From the NCBI GenBank assembly GCA_031268245.1, contig JAIRXN010000087.1, forward strand, positions 1-13,680: DNA of 13,680 nt, given 5' to 3'. The DNA comes from Treponema sp. (lineage in GTDB: Bacteria; Spirochaetota; Spirochaetia; Treponematales; Breznakiellaceae). Positions 7,331 through 13,680 of the stretch are shown here, one piece after another. The number at the start of each line of letters is the position of its first letter. Position 1 is the first letter of the stretch. Below the pieces are notes generated by a model. It saw only the letters and a program-made list of their open reading frames with translations. It was not told where the DNA came from and ran no database searches. The translations under genes were made by a program, and so were the position numbers.

Positions 7331-7458
7331 AATATTTCCAACTATAAACCAATAACCGGACAAAAGGTAGCGGACGCCGAAGCGGTTTTGTAGTTTTGCC
7401 CGTCATCCGCCGTTTATCTATTGCCAAAAACCGATCCCGCATATAAAATAGGAAGTAA

Positions 7459-7500
7459 GAGCGACTGTCCCGAAACCGGATGAGGTTTTTGAACACGCTC
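7459..7500. repeat. Intergenic hairpin element upstream of the hydrogenase operon
   Basis: GAGCG (7459-7463) pairs with CGCTC (7496-7500), and TGTCC (7466-7470) pairs with one mismatch with GAACA (7491-7495). Inside, AAACC (7473-7477) pairs with GGTTT (7484-7488). The nested outer and inner stem plan mirrors the element at 5086-5124. It lies in the 243-bp divergent gap between the lipoprotein gene and hydC. The rest of that gap shows only AT-rich promoter-like sequence near hydC. Confidence 0.4.
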
Positions 7501-7516
7501 AAGACACTTTCAGAAT

Positions 7517-7546
7517 TTCAGATTTTGGAAGGGGCCCGAATTTAAT
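7517..7546 (+). promoter_or_regulatory. Weak candidate promoter for the hydrogenase operon
   Basis: TTCAGA (7517-7522) and TTTAAT (7541-7546) are separated by 18 bp and would place the start of transcription about 20 bases ahead of the hydC ATG. A second -10-like TATACT is at 7555-7560 but lacks a partner. The ribosome site GGAG at 7564-7567 is clear. The promoter call is tentative. Confidence 0.28.
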
Positions 7547-7573
7547 CACAAATTTATACTTACGGAGAAAATT

Positions 7574-8059
7574 ATGGCAAATTCCACCGCAGGGGAAATT
7601 GATTTTCCCAATGAACTCTCTTCATTTATTGATGAATGGAAAATAAAGCCCGGAAGCCTTATCATGATTCTGCACAAGACTCAGGAAGTTTTCGGCTTTA
7701 TATCCCGGCCTGCAGCCGAGAAGCTCTCCCGGCTCACCGGTATTCCCCTGGCGCGGATCTACGGGGTCATTACATTTTACCACTTCTTCAAGACCACCAA
7801 ACCCGGAAAGCACAAGGTCTCCGTGTGTCTTGGTACTGCCTGCTACCTCAAGGGAGGGGCCGATCTCATTGAAGAGGCCCGGTCTCTCCTCGGTATTGCC
7901 GAAGATCAGGTTACCGAAGACGGTCAATTCTCCATTGATCCGGTTCGCTGTGTCGGCTGCTGCGGCCTTGCGCCGGTGCTGACGGTAGGAAACGATACCT
8001 ATGGTAAACTCACCAAGGATATGCTTCCCGGGATCATCGCCAAATACCAGAATGTATAA
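7574..8059 (+). CDS. hydC: Electron-bifurcating hydrogenase subunit HydC (NuoE-like [2Fe-2S] protein)
   Basis: This 161-residue cytoplasmic protein is the NuoE/thioredoxin-like subunit of an NAD-linked hydrogenase. It has the helical N-terminal part (SLIMILHKTQEVFGFI, PLARIYGVITFYHFF). The [2Fe-2S] ligands follow as Cys85-x4-Cys90 in CLGTAC, then Cys126 and Cys130 in RCVGCCGLAPV. In HydABC complexes this cluster sits beside the FMN of HydB. Length is normal. GGAG six bases before the ATG fixes the start. It is the first gene of the operon and is followed by 104 bp containing a hairpin element before the ATPase gene. The family could also serve formate dehydrogenase or complex I, but the downstream hydB and hydA settle the role. 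Confidence 0.93.
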   Translation: MANSTAGEIDFPNELSSFIDEWKIKPGSLIMILHKTQEVFGFISRPAAEKLSRLTGIPLARIYGVITFYHFFKTTKPGKHKVSVCLGTACYLKGGADLIEEARSLLGIAEDQVTEDGQFSIDPVRCVGCCGLAPVLTVGNDTYGKLTKDMLPGIIAKYQNV

Positions 8060-8083
8060 GGCCGGGCGCAGGGGATTGTGCAA

Positions 8084-8136
8084 GAGCCTGTCCACCGGAT
8101 CGAAGGTCCGTACTAACCGGGTCGTGGAACAAGCTC
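8084..8136. repeat. Hairpin element inside the hydrogenase operon
   Basis: The right arm GGAACAAGCTC (8126-8136) is identical to the right arm at 5114-5124. The left arm GAGCCTGTCCA (8084-8094) pairs with it imperfectly, with one mismatch and one bulged base. Inside, CGGA (8096-8099) can pair with TCCG (8107-8110). It occupies most of the 104-bp gap between hydC and the ATPase gene. It could mark transcript processing or attenuation inside the operon, or simply be an inserted repeat. Confidence 0.5.
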
Positions 8137-8163
8137 ATTTCATAGGCCGCGCGGGGTTTTGAA

Positions 8164-8715
8164 ATGCACTTTACCTTAACGGATCTTGTAACCGACATTA
8201 CCCAGAACGGGGCCGAGTCGGGAGCAACGCAGGTGGAACTGGAAGTCAGGGAAAGTCCTGAGAAATTCCGCTTTAGCGTCAAAGATAACGGTAAGGGAAT
8301 GACCGAAGAGGAGATGAAGCGGGCGCAGGATCCTTTTATTACCGACGGGATAAAGCATCCGCACCGGAAGGTGGGTCTGGGTATCCCTTTTTTGATTCAG
8401 ACTGCGGAGCAAAGCGGAGGCGGCTGGGATATGCAAAGCCGGAAAGGGCAGGGGACGACGGTGAGCGCCTGGTTTGATCCCGGCAACGTGGATACGCCTC
8501 CCCTGGGAGATATTCCCGGCATGTTCAGAACCGTTCTGCTTTTTTCGGGTCCCGGCGAATGTATTATCCGGCGGCAAAGGCAGGGTGCGGAAGGGGAGGA
8601 ACTGGAATACGAGGTCAAAAAGTCTGAATTAACGGCAGCCCTGGGGGATCTTGAGGATACTCAATCTCTCATACTGCTGAATCAGTATCTGAGATCGCTG
8701 GAAGAAGATGAATAA
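8164..8715 (+). CDS. Orphan GHKL-type ATP-binding protein in the hydrogenase operon
   Basis: This 183-residue protein contains a histidine-kinase-type (Bergerat fold) ATP-binding domain and little else. The N-box is DITQNGAESGA with Asn15 and Glu18, the G1 box is DNGKGM at 41-46, the G2 box is KVGLGIPF at 69-76, and the G3 box is GQGTTV at 95-100. There is no dimerisation/phosphoacceptor helix, sensor domain or membrane segment, so it is not a complete sensor kinase. About 80 residues after the G3 box are of unknown fold and end in an acidic tail (EEDE). GGGG seven bases before the ATG supports the start. Similar stand-alone ATPases occur between hydC and hydB in hydrogenase clusters of other anaerobes, but their job is not settled; assembly, regulation or anti-sigma-like activity are possibilities. 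Confidence 0.82.
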   Translation: MHFTLTDLVTDITQNGAESGATQVELEVRESPEKFRFSVKDNGKGMTEEEMKRAQDPFITDGIKHPHRKVGLGIPFLIQTAEQSGGGWDMQSRKGQGTTVSAWFDPGNVDTPPLGDIPGMFRTVLLFSGPGECIIRRQRQGAEGEELEYEVKKSELTAALGDLEDTQSLILLNQYLRSLEEDE

Positions 8716-8762
8716 GGACTGTCCGAAAGGCGGGCAAATTATAAACTTGAGGAGTTGAAAAA

Positions 8763-9152
8763 ATGGGTATGACGCTAGAGGAGTTGAGGAAGCTCCGGGA
8801 AACAAAAAAAACGGATCTCCAGAGACGGGATGCGGAAGGAAAGGAAATCCAGGTAATTGTCGGCATGGGAACCTGCGGGATCGCCGCCGGCGCCAAGGTA
8901 ACCCTGGATTCCTTTATCAACGTCCTGGATGAAAAGAAGCTGGTGGACAGCGTGTTGGTTCGTCAAACCGGCTGTATGGGGCTCTGTCATTCCGAACCTA
9001 CGGTTGAGGTCATTTCTCCCGGAATGCCCAGTGTGATCTACGGCAATGTAAATGCTGAAGTAGCCAGGGAAATTGTACAGAAGCATATTTTGGGCCATGA
9101 ATTACTGGATAATCATATCCTTAACAGGCCTGCCGCCGACATCATGAAATAG
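8763..9152 (+). CDS. Small thioredoxin-like [2Fe-2S] ferredoxin of the hydrogenase operon
   Basis: This 129-residue cytoplasmic protein has a charged N-terminal helix (MTLEELRKLRETKK). A thioredoxin-like ferredoxin domain follows: VGMGTCGIAAGAKVTLDSF, then QTGCMGLCHSEPTVEV and VIYGNV. It closely resembles the N-terminal domain of HydB and the usual companion protein in clostridial-type hyd operons. Only three cysteines are present (38, 71, 75), one fewer than a normal four-Cys [2Fe-2S] site; as I recall the family, this is common in the stand-alone form, so cluster binding may use another ligand or be absent. TTGAGGAG lies eight bases before the ATG. The stop codon overlaps the ribosome site of hydB, so the two are tightly coupled. 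It may pass electrons to HydB or help assembly. Confidence 0.82.
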   Translation: MGMTLEELRKLRETKKTDLQRRDAEGKEIQVIVGMGTCGIAAGAKVTLDSFINVLDEKKLVDSVLVRQTGCMGLCHSEPTVEVISPGMPSVIYGNVNAEVAREIVQKHILGHELLDNHILNRPAADIMK

Positions 9153-9161
9153 GAGAAAATC

Positions 9162-10976
9162 ATGGCCTTTAACCACTTCATCCTCTGCTGCGGAGGAACT
9201 GCCTGCGAATCCAACAAGGGGGACGAAATTTACAACTGTCTTCTTGAGGAAGCGGATAAGCAGAATGTCAAGCAGGAGGTTCAGATCGTCAAGACCGGCT
9301 GCTTCGGTTTTTGCGAGCAGGGCCCCATCGTCAAGATACTTCCGGAAGAATCCTTCTATGTAGGAGTAAAACCCGAAGACGCCCGCGAGATCATCGCCGA
9401 ACAGATCGTCAAAGGCCGGGAAGTCCCCCGGCTCCTCTACAAGGAAGACAATGCGAAAAACAAGGGAACTGCCATCGAAGACATCCAGTTCTATCAGAAG
9501 CAGTTCCGGGTCGTGCTCCGCAACTGCGGTGTGATCGATCCTGAAAATATTGATGAATACATCGCCCGGGAAGGTTATTCGGGCCTTGAAAAAGTTCTTT
9601 TTACCTGGACTCCCGAACAGATCGTCGAAGAGGTAAAGAGCTCCGGGCTCCGGGGCCGCGGCGGAGCCGGTTTCCCCACATGGCTCAAATGGGATCTGGC
9701 CCGCAAGGCCCATGGAGACATCAAATATGTCATCTGTAACGCCGACGAGGGAGACCCCGGCGCCTACATGGATCGTTCCACGATTGAAGGCGATCCCCAT
9801 TCGGTCATTGAGGGAATGATTACCGCAGGCAAGGCAATCGGGGCCAACCAGGGCTTTGTCTACATCCGCGCCGAGTATCCTCTGGCGATTGAACGGCTCA
9901 AGATTGCGCTGGAGCAGGCCAGGCAGTACGGCCTTGTCGGCAAGAATATTCTGAGTTCCGGTTTTGATTTTGATATTGAAATACGTCTGGGCGCCGGGGC
10001 CTTTGTCTGCGGTGAAGAGACGGCTCTTATCAAGTCTGTCGAAGGGAACCGCGGTATGCCTGTTCCCAAACCTCCGTTCCCTGCCAACAAGGGACTCTGG
10101 CAGCGGCCCACGATCATCAACAACGTGGAAACCCTGGCCAATATTCCCGTGATCACTTCCAAAGGCGGCGCATGGCTTGCCCGAATCGGAACTGAAAAAT
10201 CCAAAGGAACGAAGGTCTTTGCCCTTACCGGCAAGATAAAGAATTCGGGCCTTGTGGAAGTTCCCATGGGAACCACCCTCCGGGAGATCATTTTCGAGAT
10301 CGGCGGCGGCATCAAAGGCGGCAAGAAGTTCAAGGGTGTGCAGACCGGCGGCCCTTCGGGCGGTATTCTCACCGATGCGGTGCTGGATACTCCCATCGAC
10401 TATGAAAGTCTCACCGCCAACGGCTCCATGATGGGTTCAGGCGGTATGATCGTCATGGACGAAGACGACTGCGTGGTGGATGTGGCCCGTTTCTACATGG
10501 AGTTCTGTGTGGACGAAAGCTGCGGCAAGTGTTCTCCCTGCCGTATCGGCACTACCCAGATCCTCAATCTGCTGGAAAAAATTGCCAACGGCAACGGCGA
10601 AGAAAGCGATCTGGAAAGACTTGACACCATCGGCAAGGCCATGTCAAAGGCTTCTCTCTGCGCCCTGGGGCAGACCGCTCCCAATCCGGTCCTGTCTACC
10701 GTCAAGAATTTCCGGGAAGAATACCTGGAGCACATCAATGACAAAAGCTGCCGTGCGGGCAAGTGTAAGAAGCTTGTACGCTTCACGATTGATCCCGCCA
10801 AGTGTATCGGCTGCGGCGCATGCGCCAAGAAATGCCCGGCAAACTGTATCACCGCGGAGGATGCTTCCAAGTATCCGGACAAGAAGCGGCCGCCTTACCT
10901 CATCGATCAGGCTGCCTGTCTCAAATGCGGTGAATGTTTCAAGACCTGTAAATTCGGCGCAATTTCCAAGAAATAA
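9162..10976 (+). CDS. hydB: Electron-bifurcating hydrogenase subunit HydB (NuoF-like flavoprotein)
   Basis: This 604-residue subunit should bind FMN and NAD(H) and is the expected bifurcation site in HydABC enzymes. The N-terminal thioredoxin-like [2Fe-2S] domain has Cys10, Cys15, Cys47 and Cys51. The NuoF core shows GRGGAGFPTWLKW near 165-177, NADEGDPGAYMDR near 193-205 and GAGAFVCGEETALI near 278-290, followed by an SLBB-type region. Cys454, Cys457, Cys460 and Cys500 (SCGKCSPCRIG and SLCALGQ) bind the N3-like [4Fe-4S] cluster. A Cys530/Cys535 pair (CRAGKC) may form a further metal site. The C-terminus carries a two-[4Fe-4S] ferredoxin domain with CIGCGACAKKCP at 548-559 and CLKCGECFKTC at 586-596. 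The domain order fits bifurcating HydB, not plain complex I NuoF. GGAG overlaps the stop of the previous gene. Confidence 0.95.
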   Translation: MAFNHFILCCGGTACESNKGDEIYNCLLEEADKQNVKQEVQIVKTGCFGFCEQGPIVKILPEESFYVGVKPEDAREIIAEQIVKGREVPRLLYKEDNAKNKGTAIEDIQFYQKQFRVVLRNCGVIDPENIDEYIAREGYSGLEKVLFTWTPEQIVEEVKSSGLRGRGGAGFPTWLKWDLARKAHGDIKYVICNADEGDPGAYMDRSTIEGDPHSVIEGMITAGKAIGANQGFVYIRAEYPLAIERLKIALEQARQYGLVGKNILSSGFDFDIEIRLGAGAFVCGEETALIKSVEGNRGMPVPKPPFPANKGLWQRPTIINNVETLANIPVITSKGGAWLARIGTEKSKGTKVFALTGKIKNSGLVEVPMGTTLREIIFEIGGGIKGGKKFKGVQTGGPSGGILTDAVLDTPIDYESLTANGSMMGSGGMIVMDEDDCVVDVARFYMEFCVDESCGKCSPCRIGTTQILNLLEKIANGNGEESDLERLDTIGKAMSKASLCALGQTAPNPVLSTVKNFREEYLEHINDKSCRAGKCKKLVRFTIDPAKCIGCGACAKKCPANCITAEDASKYPDKKRPPYLIDQAACLKCGECFKTCKFGAISKK

Positions 10977-10994
10977 GCGGAGGAGTGAAAAACC

Positions 10995-12749
10995 ATGGTT
11001 AACATAAAGATAAACGGCAAGCCTCTTCAGGTTGAAGATGATATGACGATCCTGGAAGCGGCAAAATTGGTGAATGTAAAGATTCCAACCCTCTGCTACA
11101 ATCCGGATCTGCCTCCCTGGGCTTCCTGCGGCATCTGCATTGTGCGTACCGCGGGTCCCGGCTCTCCCCGTATGGCACGGGCCTGTACTACCCAGGTGGC
11201 GGAGAACATGGATATCGTTACCCACGATCCGGAGATTATCGCTACCCGGCGCACGGTGCTGGAACTTATTCTCAGTAACCACCCGGCCGACTGTCTCCAG
11301 TGTCCCCGGAACGGGAATTGCGAACTGCAGACTCTGGCTGCCGAATTCGGCATTCGGGAACTGCCTTTCAGGCATATTGCCAACGGGCTTCCCATAGACG
11401 ACAGTAACCCCGCCATCGTGCTCAATCCGGAAAAGTGCATCCGCTGCGGCCGCTGTGTAAAGGTCTGTCAGGAGATGCAGAATGTCTGGGCTCTGGAATT
11501 CTTAGGCCGCGGTATCAAGGGCCGCATTGCCAGCGCCGCGGATACTCCCCTGGGGGAAAGCCCCTGTATCAAGTGCGGTCAGTGCGCCGCTCACTGCCCG
11601 GTTGGAGCCATCTACGAACGGGATGACACTCCCAAGGTCTGGAAGGCCCTGATGGATCCCGAAACCCACGCCGTGGTGCAGATCGCTCCGGCAGTCCGGG
11701 TTGCTCTTGCGGAAGAATTCGGCCTGCCTCCCGGAACGGTCTTTACCAAAAAGATCTACGCCGCCCTGCGGAGGCTGGGATTCAAGACGGTCTTTGACAC
11801 CAACTTCTCCGCGGATCTCACCATCATGGAAGAGGGATCGGAACTGGTGAAACGGCTCACCCAGGGCGGCGAGATTCCCCTTATCACAAGCTGCTGCCCT
11901 GCCTGGGTGGATTATATGGAGAAGTATTACAGCGACATGATTCCCAATTTCTCCACGGCAAAGAGTCCCCAGCAGATGATGGGCGCCATGATCAAAGCCT
12001 ACTGGGCGGGAAAGGCCAATGTCGATCCGGACAAGATCTATTCTGTTTCCGTAATGCCCTGTACCGCCAAGAAATGGGAAACGCACCGGAATGACGACAT
12101 GAAGAGTGCCGGTCACGGTTACGATGTGGATATTTCCATTACCACCAGGGAACTTGCCAGGATGATCAAGCAGGCGGGCATTGAAATTCTCAAACTTGAG
12201 GATGAGGAAGCCGACAACCCTCTGGGCCCCTATACCGGCGCGGGTACAATCTTCGGCGTTACCGGGGGTGTCATGGAAGCCGCTGTCCGTTCCGCATTCT
12301 TCCTTGTTACCAAAAAAGAACTAGGAGATGTGAACTTCAAACCCGTCCGGGGCCTTGAAGGCGTCAAGGAAGCGGAAGTTGACTTCCGGAACGGTACAAA
12401 GATCCGTATCGCGGTGGCCCATCAGATGGGGAATATCGCCGCAGTCCTGGACAAGATACGGGCGGCCAAAGCCGCCGGTGAGGAAACTCCCTATCACTTT
12501 GTGGAGGTCATGGCATGCCGGGGCGGCTGTATCGGCGGCGGCGGGCAGCCTTACGGCTGTACCGACGAGATCCGCAAACAGCGTACCGCCGGTATCTATA
12601 CAGACGATGAGAAGAGTCAGCTTCGCTGTTCCCACCAGAATCCCTTTATCCAGCAGGCGTACAAGGAATTTCTGGGAGAACCCAACGGGCATAAGGCCCA
12701 CGAACTTCTTCACACGAAATATGAGGCTTTAGCCCTCTATTCGAAATAA
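10995..12749 (+). CDS. hydA: [FeFe]-hydrogenase catalytic subunit HydA, NADH/ferredoxin-linked type
   Basis: This 584-residue cytoplasmic subunit interconverts H2 and protons plus electrons. Cluster sites run in order. A plant-type [2Fe-2S] site has Cys34, Cys45, Cys48 and Cys64. A His-containing [4Fe-4S] site has His96, Cys100, Cys103 and Cys109. Two more [4Fe-4S] sites are CIRCGRCVKVC at 148-158 and CIKCGQCAAHC at 191-201. The H-cluster domain has TSCCPAW (Cys300 as likely proton-relay Cys and Cys301 as ligand), MPCTAKK (Cys356, Lys359), and ACRGGCIGGGG (Cys508, Cys512). A small-subunit-like C-terminal tail follows. All catalytic residues are intact, so this is an active-type enzyme, not an H2 sensor: there is no PAS or kinase module. 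GGAGGAG lies nine bases before the ATG. No maturase genes (hydE, hydF, hydG) are in view. Confidence 0.96.
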   Translation: MVNIKINGKPLQVEDDMTILEAAKLVNVKIPTLCYNPDLPPWASCGICIVRTAGPGSPRMARACTTQVAENMDIVTHDPEIIATRRTVLELILSNHPADCLQCPRNGNCELQTLAAEFGIRELPFRHIANGLPIDDSNPAIVLNPEKCIRCGRCVKVCQEMQNVWALEFLGRGIKGRIASAADTPLGESPCIKCGQCAAHCPVGAIYERDDTPKVWKALMDPETHAVVQIAPAVRVALAEEFGLPPGTVFTKKIYAALRRLGFKTVFDTNFSADLTIMEEGSELVKRLTQGGEIPLITSCCPAWVDYMEKYYSDMIPNFSTAKSPQQMMGAMIKAYWAGKANVDPDKIYSVSVMPCTAKKWETHRNDDMKSAGHGYDVDISITTRELARMIKQAGIEILKLEDEEADNPLGPYTGAGTIFGVTGGVMEAAVRSAFFLVTKKELGDVNFKPVRGLEGVKEAEVDFRNGTKIRIAVAHQMGNIAAVLDKIRAAKAAGEETPYHFVEVMACRGGCIGGGGQPYGCTDEIRKQRTAGIYTDDEKSQLRCSHQNPFIQQAYKEFLGEPNGHKAHELLHTKYEALALYSK

Positions 12750-12763
12750 TATTGGAGGTTAAT

Positions 12764-13680
12764 ATGGAAAAGTTGTTCAAGCTCAAGGAACACGGCACGA
12801 CGGTGCAGCGGGAACTTGTTGCGGGACTCACCACCTTTCTCACCATGGCGTACATCTTGACTGTCAATCCAAGCATGCTGGGGAGCATCGGTAACGGCAT
12901 GACGCCGGGGGCGGTTTTTACCGCAACTGCCATTTCAAGCGCCATCGCCACTCTGGTCATGGCTCTTGCGGCCAATCTGCCCGTAGCTCTGGCGCCGGGC
13001 ATGGGGCTCAACGCCTTCTTTACCTTTACCGTCGTTTTCGGCATGGGGTATTCCTGGCAGATTGCCTTGACGGCAGTTTTCCTGGAAGGCATTCTCTTCA
13101 TCATTCTTTCCCTCTTTAATGTCCGGGAAGCGATCATCAGGGCGATTCCGATGAATCTTAAAAGGGCCGTAGCGGTCGGCATCGGCCTCTTTATTGCCCT
13201 GATTGGTTTTGCCAATGCGGGCATCGTGGTAGGCGACAGCGGTACCATCGTGGGCTTGGGGAACTTTGGTTCCGGCGCGCCGCTTCTGGCGCTTCTGGGG
13301 CTTATCATTATCATCGTGCTCTATACGGTGAAGGTACCCGGCGCAATTCTGCTTGGAATCCTTTTGACCACCGTCATCGGTATTCCCCTGGGAGTTACTA
13401 CCGTTCCCGCAGGCTGGTCTCCCATCGGTCACCCTGACGCTCCCCTCTTCTTCCAGTTTGATTTTTCTTCGATTTTGAGCTTCCAGTTTTTTACCGTTTT
13501 CTTTACCTTCCTCTTTGTGGATATCTTTGACACTGTCGGTACCCTGGTCGGGGTTTCCACTCAGGCAGGGTTGATCGGAAAAGACGGTGAGATTCCCCGG
13601 GTTAAACAGGCCCTTCTTGCCGATGCGATAGGGACAGTGGCGGGCGCCGCCCTGGGAACCTCCACGGTTACCAGTTATGT
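12764..13680 (+). CDS. NCS2/AzgA-type purine permease, 3' end missing
   Basis: The frame opens at ATG 12764, with GGAGG five bases upstream, and stays open to the window end, giving 305 codons of an expected 430 or more. The product is a polytopic inner-membrane transporter for adenine, guanine, hypoxanthine or a related base, driven by protons. Family marks are GLTTFLTMAYILTVNP near 21-36, APGMGLNAFF at 77-86 and FVDIFDTVGTLVG at 251-263, with ALGTSTVTSY at the right edge. These fit the AzgA branch of the nucleobase:cation symporters better than the uracil/xanthine branch, though the exact base is not decided. It starts 14 bp after hydA with no terminator between, so read-through from the hydrogenase operon is likely. 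Confidence 0.9.
   Translation, partial: MEKLFKLKEHGTTVQRELVAGLTTFLTMAYILTVNPSMLGSIGNGMTPGAVFTATAISSAIATLVMALAANLPVALAPGMGLNAFFTFTVVFGMGYSWQIALTAVFLEGILFIILSLFNVREAIIRAIPMNLKRAVAVGIGLFIALIGFANAGIVVGDSGTIVGLGNFGSGAPLLALLGLIIIIVLYTVKVPGAILLGILLTTVIGIPLGVTTVPAGWSPIGHPDAPLFFQFDFSSILSFQFFTVFFTFLFVDIFDTVGTLVGVSTQAGLIGKDGEIPRVKQALLADAIGTVAGAALGTSTVTSY

Noticed and set aside
7320..7502. 60-codon minus-strand open frame upstream of the lipoprotein gene
   Set aside because: It overlaps the lipoprotein start, has no good ribosome site, and its N-terminal part lies in a hairpin repeat, so coding is unlikely.
7521..7546. Sigma-54 promoter (GG/GC at -24/-12) upstream of hydC
   Set aside because: TTGG is followed by GGGGCCCG but no correctly spaced TTGC element, so the match fails.
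9102..9800. 232-codon open frame antisense to hydB
   Set aside because: It lies opposite a highly conserved hydB domain region and has no ribosome site or motif of its own.
10644..11375. 243-codon antisense open frame across the hydB-hydA junction
   Set aside because: It spans two genes with conserved cysteine motifs on the other strand; it is a codon-bias shadow.
12646..13314. 222-codon antisense open frame opposite the hydA end and the permease
   Set aside because: Its Met/Lys/Pro/Arg-rich translation is the typical reverse of a membrane-protein gene, and the plus-strand permease is clear.

Overview
This 13.7-kb window looks chromosomal and comes from an anaerobic, fermentative or acetogenic bacterium. 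My best guess is a spirochaete, perhaps of the termite-gut treponeme type. The guess rests on the style of the [FeFe]-hydrogenase cluster, the acyl-CoA synthetase and FGGY kinase, and short intergenic hairpin repeats. No rRNA or marker gene confirms it. The window holds 11 protein genes, two of them cut by the window edges. I see no tRNA, rRNA, CRISPR array, insertion sequence or phage gene, and no gene-free stretch over 300 bp.

Left part (1-4190): the 3' part of a malate/L-lactate dehydrogenase (Ldh2 family) gene runs into a convergent long-chain acyl-CoA synthetase gene, with a short hairpin at the junction. The synthetase gene diverges from an FGGY sugar kinase gene that resembles sedoheptulokinases. 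The kinase gene converges on the next block, with a GC-rich hairpin between them.

Middle part (4189-7330, all minus strand): a MetNIQ-type methionine ABC importer, transcribed metN-metI-metQ, lies downstream of a lipoprotein of unknown function. The importer departs from the textbook in two ways. MetN stops after the ATPase domain, so the usual C-terminal methionine-sensing NIL domain is missing. MetQ has a signal peptide but no lipobox cysteine. metQ appears to have its own promoter, strong Shine-Dalgarno sequence and an AT-rich direct repeat.

Right part (7574-12749, plus strand): a complete electron-bifurcating [FeFe]-hydrogenase operon in the order hydC (NuoE-like), an orphan GHKL ATPase, a small thioredoxin-like [2Fe-2S] protein, hydB (NuoF-like flavoprotein) and hydA (catalytic subunit). 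Together HydABC should couple H2 production or use to NAD(H) and ferredoxin at once. The roles of the ATPase and the small ferredoxin are not established by the sequence. A purine (NCS2/AzgA-type) permease gene starts 14 bp after hydA and runs off the right edge, perhaps as a read-through member of the same transcript.

The main unexplained structures are a family of short hairpins built on GAGCTTGTTCC-like arms (5086-5124, 7459-7500, 8084-8136, plus fragments), one of them inside the hydrogenase operon, and the orphan ATPase in that operon.
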